Shown here piece by piece: positions 1 through 8,417 of a stretch of DNA of 64,000 nt (position 1 is the stretch's first letter; each line of letters starts with the position of its first letter). Location of the stretch: the NCBI GenBank assembly GCA_964526675.1, contig CAZGLY010000004.1, forward strand, positions 1 through 64,000, written 5' to 3'. The position numbers were made by a program, and so were the translations under genes. The stretch comes from CAZADA01 sp964526675. Lineage in GTDB: Bacteria; Pseudomonadota; Alphaproteobacteria; Caulobacterales; Maricaulaceae. The notes below the pieces were generated by a model, which was given only the letters and a program-made list of their open reading frames with translations, had not been told where the DNA came from and made no database searches.

Positions 1-44
1 CCGGCGTGACAGGCCGGCACTCTAACCAACTGAGCTACACCCGC
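1..44 (-). tRNA. tRNA-Asp (GTC), 3' part missing
   Basis: Read on the minus strand, the sequence gives an acceptor 5' arm (GCGGGTG), T8-A9, a D-arm (GCTCAGTTGGTTAGAGT) and an anticodon arm CCGGC-CTGTCAC-GCCGG with anticodon GTC, which means aspartate. The gene runs off the left edge just after the anticodon stem, so the variable loop, T-arm and 3' end cannot be seen. It is transcribed away from folD. Confidence 0.93.
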
Positions 45-254
45 GCGGCCCGCGTCAGGACGCGGAAGCGCTGGGATAGAGCCAAGCGCGCGGCGGGTCA
101 AGCCGCGCGAACCTGAACGCGCTTGGTTTCCGCCGAACCGGCGCGCGTTTCCGTCGTTGACGGAGCGCCTCCCGCGCGTTTTGGCGCGCGGCTCTGGACG
201 CCGCGGCCGGCTCGTCGCATCTGTGCACCCTCAAACGCACTCGCGAGAACGCCC

Positions 255-1262
255 GTGACCGACCCTGCGACAGCCCACATCTTGGATGGCAAAGCCATAG
301 CCGCGGCCCTGCGGGCGGATCTGGCGCGACGCGTGGCGGCGCACACCGAGCACGGCGGCGCGACCCCGAAGCTGGCGGCCATCCTGGTGGGCGACAACCC
401 GGCCAGCCAGACCTACATCGCCGCCAAGGCGAAAGCCGCCGCGACCGTGGGCGTGGCCAGCGAGGTGCTGCGGCGTCCTTCGGACATGGCCCAAGACGCG
501 CTGATGGCGCTCATCGCCGAGCTCAACGCGCGCGATGACGTCCATGGGATCCTGCTGCAGCTGCCCCTGCCGGACGGATTGGACGCGCAAGCGGCGCTGG
601 AGGCGATCGCACCGCACAAAGATGTCGATGGGCTCACCTACGGCTCGGCGGGCCGTGTCTTTCTCGGCGCGGCCCCGGCCTTGAGACGCGACGGCGCGCC
701 GTGGCGCGGCCATGTTCCCTGCACGCCCCAGGGCTGCATGATCTTGACCGGATTGGCCGCGACGCGCCTGTCTGGCGAAACGGCGCCATGGGAGACGCTG
801 ACGCCGCGATTGCTGGCCGACGGCGGCGTGGACCTGTCGGGGCGCCGGGCGCTTGTGATCGGACGGTCCAGCCTCGTCGGCATGCCGTTGGGCGCGCTGT
901 TGACCCACGCCAACGCCACGGTGACCCTCGCCCATTCGCGCACGGAGGACCTGCCTGCTCGGTGCCGGGAGGCGGACATTCTCGTCGCGGCCGTCGGGCG
1001 GCCCGAGCTTGTTCGGGGCGATTGGATCAAGCCGGGCGCGATCGTCATCGACGTCGGCATCAACCGCGTCTCCGCCCCCGAGCGCGAAGCGAGCCAAGGC
1101 CCCGGCGCGACAAAGCTTATCGGCGATGTGGCGTTTGACGAGGCGGCCGCCGTCGCGGGCGCGCTGACGCCGGTTCCCGGCGGCGTCGGCCCCATGACCG
1201 TGGCGTGCTTGCTGAAAAACACCGTCGAGGCCGCCCAGGCCTCTGATGAGGCCGCCAACTAG
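255..1262 (+). CDS. folD: Bifunctional methylenetetrahydrofolate dehydrogenase / methenyltetrahydrofolate cyclohydrolase
   Basis: FolD interconverts 5,10-methylene-, 5,10-methenyl- and 10-formyl-tetrahydrofolate in the cytoplasm, feeding purine and formyl-Met synthesis. Visible family motifs are SQTYIAAKAKAA (catalytic Tyr and Lys), QLPLPDGLD, KDVDGL, the NADP-binding GRSSLVGMPLG and the C-terminal TPVPGGVGPMT. I chose the GTG at 255 because the protein begins in register with the family (TDPATAHILDGKAIAAALR); the frame is open upstream to a TTG at 123. At 335 residues it is longer than the usual 285-300. The extra length lies between KDVDGL and the Rossmann motif, around residues 135-190. 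Its stop overlaps that of the convergent gene. Confidence 0.96.
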   Translation: MTDPATAHILDGKAIAAALRADLARRVAAHTEHGGATPKLAAILVGDNPASQTYIAAKAKAAATVGVASEVLRRPSDMAQDALMALIAELNARDDVHGILLQLPLPDGLDAQAALEAIAPHKDVDGLTYGSAGRVFLGAAPALRRDGAPWRGHVPCTPQGCMILTGLAATRLSGETAPWETLTPRLLADGGVDLSGRRALVIGRSSLVGMPLGALLTHANATVTLAHSRTEDLPARCREADILVAAVGRPELVRGDWIKPGAIVIDVGINRVSAPEREASQGPGATKLIGDVAFDEAAAVAGALTPVPGGVGPMTVACLLKNTVEAAQASDEAAN

Positions 1263-2050
1263 ACCGCCGGTTGGGCCGCGACCGCGCGCTTGAACCCCGT
1301 CCGCTCCACCAGCCGCGCGATCAGGCCGCCCAAACCCCGGGTCGATTGTTGGATGGTGTTGTTTGACAGCAAAATGCTCGCCCCGCCGGTCGCTAAGGCG
1401 AGCCCGCCGGCCACCAACAAACGGCCCGCTTCCGCGCCGGCGCCCTCCACGACGCTTTCCGCGAACCGCCGAAAGAGCGATCCGGTCATGGCCTCGGCGC
1501 TCTTAGTCTCCAGCGCGCCGACCCGCCCGAGATAGTCCTCGATCTCCTCGCGGATCTGCTTTTGCTCCGACGGCTCAAGCACCTCGAACGCCAACGCGAT
1601 GTACTGCTCCCCGCTGATGGTCATGATCGCGGTGTTGAACGACCGGTCCACCACGCCGGCCTCGTTGCGCCGGATCAGCTGCTCGGCGAACCCGCGCAGC
1701 ATCGCGTCGTCGAGCTGCAAACGCACCTGGCCTTTGTCGAAGACGATCGTCGGCTGGCGCAGCGCGTCGCGCAGCAGAATACGCCGCCGGGCTTCGCTGA
1801 GCGGCTTCCGGTAGGAGAGCTCGTCGCGCAGCGCCCGAATTTTCCGTTTGTTGGTCTTCAGCCCGACCGCCAAGTCGAAGTCGGTTTGCCGCTCGACCGC
1901 GTCGTTGGCGTGCTGCAGCATGTCGATGACGAGAAGCTCCAGCTCACGTTTCGTGCGCGCGCCAAAACCCGTGCTGATGAGCTCTTCGATCAGCGCCCGG
2001 CCGAACCGAGCGGCCTTCTGATCATCAGGCAGCAATTCGTTTGCGAACAT
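1259..2050 (-). CDS. Unrecognised 263-residue protein with a hydrophobic C-terminal segment
   Basis: I do not recognise a family. The protein starts MFANELLPDDQ; its N-terminal two thirds are charged and mixed helix/strand (RTKRELELLVIDML, KTNKRKIRALRDEL, TIVFDKGQVRLQLDD). A glutamate-rich helix follows (EPSEQKQIREEIEDYLG). The last 70 residues hold a Gly/Ala-rich apolar stretch (AGRLLVAGGLALATGGASIL) that could insert in or lie on a membrane. I chose the ATG at 2050, preceded by AAAAGG; the frame is open to 2185 but that upstream stretch looks non-coding. It stands alone, with an AT-rich upstream region unlike its surroundings. No signal peptide is visible. Confidence 0.75.
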   Translation of the reverse strand: MFANELLPDDQKAARFGRALIEELISTGFGARTKRELELLVIDMLQHANDAVERQTDFDLAVGLKTNKRKIRALRDELSYRKPLSEARRRILLRDALRQPTIVFDKGQVRLQLDDAMLRGFAEQLIRRNEAGVVDRSFNTAIMTISGEQYIALAFEVLEPSEQKQIREEIEDYLGRVGALETKSAEAMTGSLFRRFAESVVEGAGAEAGRLLVAGGLALATGGASILLSNNTIQQSTRGLGGLIARLVERTGFKRAVAAQPAV

Positions 2051-2110
2051 AATCGACGCCTTTTTAGCAATGCTGCAAATAAAAACGCAAAGATGATTGC
2101 GATTTTGTAA
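2051..2110 (-). promoter_or_regulatory. AT-rich probable promoter of the 263-residue protein
   Basis: This 60-base stretch is strikingly AT-rich for the window and lies just upstream of the start at 2050. On the minus strand a TTGCGT element is followed after 17 bases by CTAAAA, an imperfect sigma70-like pair. This assignment rests on composition and spacing only. Confidence 0.4.
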
Positions 2111-2184
2111 AGATCGCCGAGTCACCGTCACAGTCCCGACGCCGCCTGGCCTGGCGCCGTAACCGCGCGAAACAGGAGGTCGCA

Positions 2185-2730
2185 ATGCTCGACCTGATGC
2201 ACGACAACATGTGGGCGCTGTGGCTGTGTCTCGTCATCGCGCCCTTTGTGCAAGAGGACGCCGCGTTGTTGGCGGCGGCCGGGCTGGCGGCCTCCGGCAC
2301 GGCGGCGCCGGCGCCCGTCTTCGTGGTCTTTCTCGCAGCGCTTGTCGTCAGCGACGTGTGGAAGTACGCGCTAGGCCGCGCGGCCCATCAACTGCCCTGG
2401 GCGCGCCGCTTGGCGGAGCGCCCCGCCGCGCGTCGCGCGCAACAACTCCTGATCGATCGCCTTGGGCGCACCATCCTGACGGTGCGCTTCATCCCCGGCG
2501 CCCGGGTCGCGACATACATCGCGGCGGGCTATGTGCGCGCGCCGTTTCCGCGCTTTGCGGCGTGGGTGGTGGTCAGCGCCGCGCTTCTGTGCGCGTTGAC
2601 GTTCGGCGCGTTTCTGATCCTCGGGGCGGCCTTAGGCGAACGGTTGCGCGCGTGGTTGCCCGCGGTCGCCATCGCGATCGCCGGCGCGTTGCTTCTGGCC
2701 GCGTGGGCGCGCCAACGGCTGCGCCGCTGA
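2185..2730 (+). CDS. DedA-family (SNARE-associated) integral membrane protein
   Basis: A 181-residue, very hydrophobic protein with four to five predicted membrane segments. The DedA features are an N-terminal acidic FVQEDAALLAAAGLAASG, the GRAAHQLPWARR region, and the conserved core RLGRTILTVRFIPGARVATYIAAG, matching the family pattern of an Arg/Pro-Gly re-entrant motif (FIPGxR). DedA proteins act in the inner membrane and are linked to lipid flipping and membrane-potential homeostasis. Its start at 2185 follows a strong CAGGAGGTCGCA ribosome site. It is convergent with the zincin lipoprotein gene, with four bases between their stops. Confidence 0.88.
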   Translation: MLDLMHDNMWALWLCLVIAPFVQEDAALLAAAGLAASGTAAPAPVFVVFLAALVVSDVWKYALGRAAHQLPWARRLAERPAARRAQQLLIDRLGRTILTVRFIPGARVATYIAAGYVRAPFPRFAAWVVVSAALLCALTFGAFLILGAALGERLRAWLPAVAIAIAGALLLAAWARQRLRR

Positions 2731-2734
2731 CACG

Positions 2735-5197
2735 TCAGCCGTCATGCCAGCCCGTTTCGAGGTGCTGGAGCCCGCCGCCAATCGGGCTGCCCGGCGGCGG
2801 CGCCGGCGGAGACGACGCGGGCGCGCCCTCCTCACGCCGCTCCGCAAAGCGCCGCAGCTTGCGCCCCAACGCGCGACGCGACGCGCCGTAGCCGGTCTCG
2901 AGCGCGCTGGCGAGCTCGACCAGGTGCTGCTCCGCCACAGACGTCGCGACCGGAGACGCCGCATCGCTGCGGGCAAGCGCGACAAGGCCAAGGGCGTAAC
3001 GCTCCGCAATGGCCCGAGCGGCGGCGCGTTGATCCGCATCCTCCGCGTCAAGCTCTCGCAAAACTTGATCGGAGAGGGCGCCCAACGTCTCGTCCAGCGT
3101 CGGCGCGCCCGCGGGACCCGCGGCCAGACGCGACGCCCGCGCCGGCGCCAACACCGCATCGAACACGAGACCCGCCGCCGTCGCCGCCGCCGCAGGCGCG
3201 TCAAAAACCGCGCCCATGCGCCCGACCAAGAGTTCGCGGGAGGGGCTGGCGAACCAGCTCCTGTGCGCGGGGGTCAAGCGCGGGCCGAGATCGGGCGGGA
3301 GCGTCACTTCCGCCGCGCTGGCGGCGCGCAACAGCACAGACAACGCCCGCCACTGACGCTCAGCGGGCACGGGCGTCACATCCGACCCCGCGTCCGCAAC
3401 TGCGTAAGCGAACCGATGGCCGCCAAGCTCCTTGGCCGCCGCGTCCACCGCATAGCGATGCCACAAATGGATGGGCGTGATCACCTCGCGGAGGTCGGAC
3501 GCCGCCGCCCCGTCCGGCAGATTGGCCAGCCCGAAGTCGGCCAACGCGATCTGGCGCACCGAGAGCGCTTCTTCCAAAGCATCGAGGGGATCAGCGCCAT
3601 TGTCCCACAGCGATCCCGACGGATGAGCCGCGCCCAGGGGACGCGCATCCCCGTCCGCCACGAACAGGAGCCCGTCCGCCTCCGCGTCGGCGATGATCGC
3701 CTCCAACGCGGCCGCCTCATCCGCTTCACCGGGAAACACGCTGTAGAGATACCGCGTCGTCGCAATGTCCCACGCGCCGACGCCCACGCCGTACGCCTCG
3801 CTCACATCCAACGCGCCATCCGCGCTGACCGACACCTTCGGCGCGGGGTAGTCCATCACGGAGGCTCGATCATTCGCGCTGGCCGCAAAGTTATGGGGAA
3901 AGCCGAGACCATGGCCCACCTCATGCGCGGAGAGCTGCCGCAACCGCGCAAGCGAGAGCACGATCGGGTCGTCGGGCGCGCCGCTTCCCGTCCGCTGCGC
4001 GTCCAACAGGCCTTCAAAGATCCGTCGATCCTGCCGCACGCGCAGCGAGCCCAGCGTGATCACGGCCTTGATGATCTCGCCCGTGCGCGGATCGTAGATC
4101 GGCGACCCGTAGGACCAGCCTCGCGTTTGGCGGTGCACCCATTGGATGACGTTGTACCGCGCGTCCAGCGGATGGGCGTCCTCGGGGAGAAGCTCGACCC
4201 GGTATGCGTCCACGAACCCGGCGGCCTCGAACGCCGCAGCCCACCAACTCGCTCCCTCCACCAACGCGTCGCGCACCGGTTCCGGCGCGCCGCGGTCGAC
4301 ATAGAACACAATGGGCTTCACCACGGTCGAGCGCTCGGCGGTCGGGTCCGTCTTCTCCAAACGAAACCGCAAGGTCGACAACCGCTCGATCGGCGCGTCG
4401 AGCCCCGCGGCGTAGTCGGCGACGGGATAGCCAATCACCCCCATGCGCGGATCGAACGGCCGGCGTTGAAAGCCCTCAGCCGGCAGGCGCACAAAAGAAT
4501 GGTGCATCGTCAGTGTGATCGCGTTCGCCACGGCGGCCGTCGCCTGAACCTCGGGGCCCGGGGCGTCTCCCGCGAACGTAACGACCCCCTCCAACTCGAC
4601 ATTGTCGGGAAACGCCAAGCTCGCCTCCGGATCGGGGGCGGAGCGATCGGCGACGCGCGCGAACGCGCCTTGTCCGCGGTCCGCCAACCTCCGCGCGACG
4701 CCCATCGCATCGCTGGTCAGCAGGCTCGACACATCAATCAGCACCCGCGTCTCATCCGCCGCGATGACGTCCGTCGACCACAGGATGGAGCGGGCGAAGG
4801 ACTCCTCAGCGGCGCGGCGCTCCGCGGGGTTGGCGGCGCTCGCCGTGAAGCGGGTGTTCTCCGCCACCAAAAACACCCGAGGTCCACGGACCTCAAACCG
4901 CACCACGGCGGGCTCGCCGCTAAGGCCGCGATCAAGCCCGACGGGGTTCGACCCCAGGCCCGTGCGCAGATAGGCGATGTGGATCGCCCGCAAGCTGACC
5001 CGGGTCTCGGGATCGGGCGCCGGCAAGGCCGCCAAAACGCGCCCGCCGTCCTCATCGGGATAAACGGTGAAGAAGCCCTCGCGCGCCTCGAGTCCCGCGA
5101 CGCTGGACGCCACCGTGACGGGGCCCTCCCCGCGCGGCTGGCAGCCCAACACGACCGCCACGGCAAAGAGCCCAAGTGTCCGCGCCCAAACGCCCAT
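2735..5197 (-). CDS. Zincin-type metalloprotease lipoprotein (DUF5117-like)
   Basis: An 820-residue exported protein with lipoprotein signal LFAVAVVLGC and lipidation Cys at residue 19. The zinc-binding motif HEVGHGLGFPHN begins near residue 425 and fits HExxHxxGxxH, with a downstream Met-turn-like SVMDYPAPK. The upstream region carries the extended beta-sheet segments of DUF5117-type proteases (MHHSFVRLP, PFDPRMGVIGYPVADY, IVFYVDRGAPEPVR). The C-terminal 300 residues are mainly helical. It is probably anchored in the periplasm or outer membrane and cleaves peptides or proteins. It is the last gene of the minus-strand export cluster, 86 bases after the DUF6702-like gene. The substrate is unknown. 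Confidence 0.85.
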   Translation of the reverse strand: MGVWARTLGLFAVAVVLGCQPRGEGPVTVASSVAGLEAREGFFTVYPDEDGGRVLAALPAPDPETRVSLRAIHIAYLRTGLGSNPVGLDRGLSGEPAVVRFEVRGPRVFLVAENTRFTASAANPAERRAAEESFARSILWSTDVIAADETRVLIDVSSLLTSDAMGVARRLADRGQGAFARVADRSAPDPEASLAFPDNVELEGVVTFAGDAPGPEVQATAAVANAITLTMHHSFVRLPAEGFQRRPFDPRMGVIGYPVADYAAGLDAPIERLSTLRFRLEKTDPTAERSTVVKPIVFYVDRGAPEPVRDALVEGASWWAAAFEAAGFVDAYRVELLPEDAHPLDARYNVIQWVHRQTRGWSYGSPIYDPRTGEIIKAVITLGSLRVRQDRRIFEGLLDAQRTGSGAPDDPIVLSLARLRQLSAHEVGHGLGFPHNFAASANDRASVMDYPAPKVSVSADGALDVSEAYGVGVGAWDIATTRYLYSVFPGEADEAAALEAIIADAEADGLLFVADGDARPLGAAHPSGSLWDNGADPLDALEEALSVRQIALADFGLANLPDGAAASDLREVITPIHLWHRYAVDAAAKELGGHRFAYAVADAGSDVTPVPAERQWRALSVLLRAASAAEVTLPPDLGPRLTPAHRSWFASPSRELLVGRMGAVFDAPAAAATAAGLVFDAVLAPARASRLAAGPAGAPTLDETLGALSDQVLRELDAEDADQRAAARAIAERYALGLVALARSDAASPVATSVAEQHLVELASALETGYGASRRALGRKLRRFAERREEGAPASSPPAPPPGSPIGGGLQHLETGWHDG

Positions 5198-5283
5198 GAC
5201 CTGCTCCCCTGTGCTGACGAATGAAGTAAAGACGCCTCGTCAACGCCGGCGCAAGAACGCGCCGCCACATCGCAGGGCGGCGA

Positions 5284-5841
5284 TCAGGGGACCGGAGCCG
5301 CCGCGGCCACCACCTTCGCGTCGTCGCCCACGCGGAACACGAGGGTCTGCGCCGCGCCCCACATCGCCACGTTCACCTGATTGCGCTGGTCCTCGAACAG
5401 CTCATGCATCAGCGTGCTGCGGACGCTCAGAGCGCGCGGCGGGGCCGCCAACGGCGCTTCTTGATAGACGAAGACGTGGTCGCCTTTGACCTCCACGCCG
5501 ACAAAGTCGAGCGCGATCGCCTCGCCTGCGGCGTCGCGCAAGACAAACCCAGTCTCGACATAAAGCCCGAGGCGCGCTTGGCTGGCCGGCGTGTCCAACG
5601 CCGCGGGGCCGACATCGTCAAACGCCGCCCACACCGCTTCAAGCGCGTGATGGGTGTGCAAGCGGTGAATCACCTCCAGCGCGCCCGTGTCGGCGTTCCA
5701 CTCCACGGAGCTCAGCGTGAACGGCGCGCGGTGGGCGCTCGCGGGAGCCACGACCGCCAACCAAGCGAAGACGACGGCGGCCGCCGCCAGCGCCCTCGCC
5801 GCGTTCGATCGTTCCCGCCTGGCCGTCGCCAACCCGCCCAT
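5284..5841 (-). CDS. DUF6702-like exported protein
   Basis: A 185-residue protein with a Sec signal (AAAAVVFAWLAVVAPASAH, cleavage probably after ASA). The mature part begins HRAPFTLSSVEWNADTGALE and contains alternating strands and IHRLHTHHALEA, a pattern I associate with DUF6702 proteins that accompany M1 peptidases. It starts three bases after the M1 peptidase stop, so the two are surely co-transcribed. Function is unknown; periplasmic partnership with the peptidase is inferred from linkage. Confidence 0.75.
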   Translation of the reverse strand: MGGLATARRERSNAARALAAAAVVFAWLAVVAPASAHRAPFTLSSVEWNADTGALEVIHRLHTHHALEAVWAAFDDVGPAALDTPASQARLGLYVETGFVLRDAAGEAIALDFVGVEVKGDHVFVYQEAPLAAPPRALSVRSTLMHELFEDQRNQVNVAMWGAAQTLVFRVGDDAKVVAAAAPVP

Positions 5842-5844
5842 CGG

Positions 5845-8313
5845 CTATTGCGGCGCCGGCGCCAGGGGCGCAGCGCGATCGCCCTCGGGATCTTGTTCGC
5901 TCTTCAAGTCCGCCATCATGTCGCGCATGAGGTCTCGTGTGGTGTCCTTGGCCTTGAACGCTTCAAGGCGCGAGGGGACCATCCGCCGCGGGAAGTGGTT
6001 GTCGCTGCGGTCGGCGTCCGGCAGCTCGTGGGCGTCATCCAGCGCGATCGCCACCATCTCCCGATCGCGAATGATCAAGCGGGTGACGTGGTGGGCGTTG
6101 CGCCGCCAGATCTCCGCCGGCAGCGTCAGCGTTTCCGTCGCCCCGTCGGCAAAGGTCAGGGTCAACGGGATCGGCGACACGAGACCGCCCTTGTTCGCAA
6201 AGTCCACGAAGTAGATGAACTCGTCGTCCTCCAACGCCTGCTCCAGCGCGCGCTTCTCCCAGGGCTCGAGGCCGCCTTCGTCCGGCGCGGCGTTCATCTG
6301 CGTCCAATACTCGTTGCGATCCGCGTTCGAGGCGGTGAAGCGATCGTTGTCGTTGTAGAAGTCGGCCAGTTCCGGATGGCGATCGAGATAGGTCGTCATA
6401 CCCTCCTCCCGATTGCGGCTTTGGATCAGCGGCTCCGGCTCGCGCTGGGCGGCTTCCTCGCGATTGAACGCGAAGTCGACCTCCGGATCGCCCGTCGCGA
6501 TTTTGTAGGCGCGCACGTCCTCAATCGCGAGGTCGACGTGGTCCGTCGTGTAGAACCAACCGCGCCAGAACCAGTCGAGATCCACGCCGGACGCGTCTTC
6601 CAGCGTGCGGAAGAAATCCGCCGGCGTCGGTCGCTTGAACATCCAGCGGCGCGCATACTCGCGGAACGCAAAATCGAACAAATCGCGCCCCAGCACCGTC
6701 TCGCGAAGCACGGTCAACGCTGCGGCAGGCTTGGAGTATGCGTTGGGGCCGAACTGCAGGATGGAGTCCGATTGCGTCATGATCGGCACCTGGTTGGCGC
6801 TGGTCATGTATTCGCTGATGTAATCCAAAATGTTGGTCTTGCCGGCGAAGGCGGGGAAGTCCTCCTCCCACTCGATTTCCGCCACGTATTCCAAGAACGT
6901 GTTGATGCCTTCGTCCATCCACGTCCACTCACGCTCATCGGAATTCACCGTCATGGGGAAGTAGATGTGACCGATTTCGTGGATGATCACGCCAATCAAG
7001 CCGTATTTGATCCGCCGCGCATAGGTGCGCTCGTCCACTTGCTCTTCTTTGGTCGGCCGGTATCCGTTGAACGTGATCATCGGATACTCCATCCCGCCGC
7101 GCTCCCACGTGTTTACGGACTGCGCCGTGGGATAGGGGTAGGGGAAGGAGAACCGCGAATACACATCCATGGTGTGGGCCACGGCGTGGCTTGAATACTT
7201 CGACCAAATGGGTTCCGCCTCATTCGGGTAGAAGGACATCACCAGAACATTTGGGTTTTCGTCATCGTCCTGCTCAAAACCCATCGCGTCCCAAATGAAT
7301 TTGCGCGAGCTCGACCAGGCGAAGTCGCGCACATTCTCCGCCGCAAACCGCCAAGTCTTGGTGCGGCCGGCTTTTTCGGCTTCGTTCGCGGCGGCTTCCT
7401 CGGGGGTGACAATGAAGCTCGGCGAGTCCTGATTGGTCCGCGCGGCGTCCAGCCGGGCGCGTTGCTCGCGGGTCAGCACGTCATTGGGGTTTTGCAGGAC
7501 GCCGGTGGCCGACACGATGTGATCCGACGGGACCGTGATCGCCACGGTGTAGTCGCCGAACTCCAGCGTGAACTCGCCGCGGCCCAGGAACGCCTTGTTC
7601 AACCAGCCGCCATAATCGGTGTAGGCGGCCATGCGCGGAAACCACTGCGCCAGGAAGTAGATGTAGGTGTCGTTCTCGAAGCGCTCATAGCCGCCCCGGC
7701 CGCCCATGGCGGCTTCGTCGATGATGTTGAACGCCCAGGCGATCGTGAACGTGGTGGCCGCTCCCGGCGTCAGCGGCGTCGGCAAGTCCACGCGCATCAT
7801 CGTGTCGACGATCGTGTGATCCAACGCCTGCCCGTCGGCGCTGACGGCGGTGATCTCAAAACCATGGTCGCGGGCGTGAAACGCCTGGTGCCGCCTCAGG
7901 GCGTTGAAACTCAGGCTGTCGCCCGCGCCGACCGACGCGCGGCGCGTGCCCGCCGTTTGCGCCGTCTCGGACCGACGCGCCAAACTGTCGTTGCGAAACC
8001 GGTTTTGATCGAGCTGCACCCACAGATACCGCAGGGTGTCGGGCGAGTTGTTGCGGTAGGTGATGGTTTCTTCCGCGTCGATGCGCTTGGCGTCCTCATC
8101 GAGGGTCACGCGAATGTCGTAGTCGGCGCGTTGCTGCCAATACTCGGGCCCTGGCGCGCCGGATGCGGTGCGGTAGACATTGGGCGTCGGCAATTCTTGA
8201 TCGAGCTGCTTAAACGCGCGCGCGCCCGAGCCGATCTCCTCATCGGCCAGGGAAGATCCCGCAAAGGCCACCACCGCGCTGAACACCGCTAGCCACGTCC
8301 GCACGCGCATCAT
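5845..8313 (-). CDS. M1-family metallopeptidase (exported aminopeptidase)
   Basis: An 822-residue exported peptidase. The zinc site HEIGH starts at residue 445 and a third ligand Glu lies at 468 in WMDEGIN, exactly the M1 spacing HExxH-x18-E. The substrate-recognition motif appears as GGMEYPMITFNG in place of GAMEN. A signal peptide (TWLAVFSAVVAFAGSSLA) precedes the mature protein. The start at 8313 was chosen because GAGGGG precedes it; in-frame ATGs at 8337 and 8343 are less well placed. The C-terminal 250 residues contain a Gln/Glu-rich hinge and a strand-rich end. It is probably periplasmic, trimming N-terminal residues from peptides. The DUF6702-like gene follows directly. Confidence 0.92.
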   Translation of the reverse strand: MMRVRTWLAVFSAVVAFAGSSLADEEIGSGARAFKQLDQELPTPNVYRTASGAPGPEYWQQRADYDIRVTLDEDAKRIDAEETITYRNNSPDTLRYLWVQLDQNRFRNDSLARRSETAQTAGTRRASVGAGDSLSFNALRRHQAFHARDHGFEITAVSADGQALDHTIVDTMMRVDLPTPLTPGAATTFTIAWAFNIIDEAAMGGRGGYERFENDTYIYFLAQWFPRMAAYTDYGGWLNKAFLGRGEFTLEFGDYTVAITVPSDHIVSATGVLQNPNDVLTREQRARLDAARTNQDSPSFIVTPEEAAANEAEKAGRTKTWRFAAENVRDFAWSSSRKFIWDAMGFEQDDDENPNVLVMSFYPNEAEPIWSKYSSHAVAHTMDVYSRFSFPYPYPTAQSVNTWERGGMEYPMITFNGYRPTKEEQVDERTYARRIKYGLIGVIIHEIGHIYFPMTVNSDEREWTWMDEGINTFLEYVAEIEWEEDFPAFAGKTNILDYISEYMTSANQVPIMTQSDSILQFGPNAYSKPAAALTVLRETVLGRDLFDFAFREYARRWMFKRPTPADFFRTLEDASGVDLDWFWRGWFYTTDHVDLAIEDVRAYKIATGDPEVDFAFNREEAAQREPEPLIQSRNREEGMTTYLDRHPELADFYNDNDRFTASNADRNEYWTQMNAAPDEGGLEPWEKRALEQALEDDEFIYFVDFANKGGLVSPIPLTLTFADGATETLTLPAEIWRRNAHHVTRLIIRDREMVAIALDDAHELPDADRSDNHFPRRMVPSRLEAFKAKDTTRDLMRDMMADLKSEQDPEGDRAAPLAPAPQ

Positions 8314-8417
8314 CTTACCCCTCACTTCCACAGTCATTCTCATCGTGTGATCACGCAGCGCGACCCCGCCCGCGGCGGCGACGCTCGCTCTTCCAGTCCG
8401 CCCGACGCAGCGCCGGG

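Noticed and set aside
2744..5224. An 826-residue plus-strand frame opposite the zincin gene
   Set aside because: Low-complexity Arg-rich translation with no motifs; the minus-strand frame has a clear lipobox and HExxH motif.
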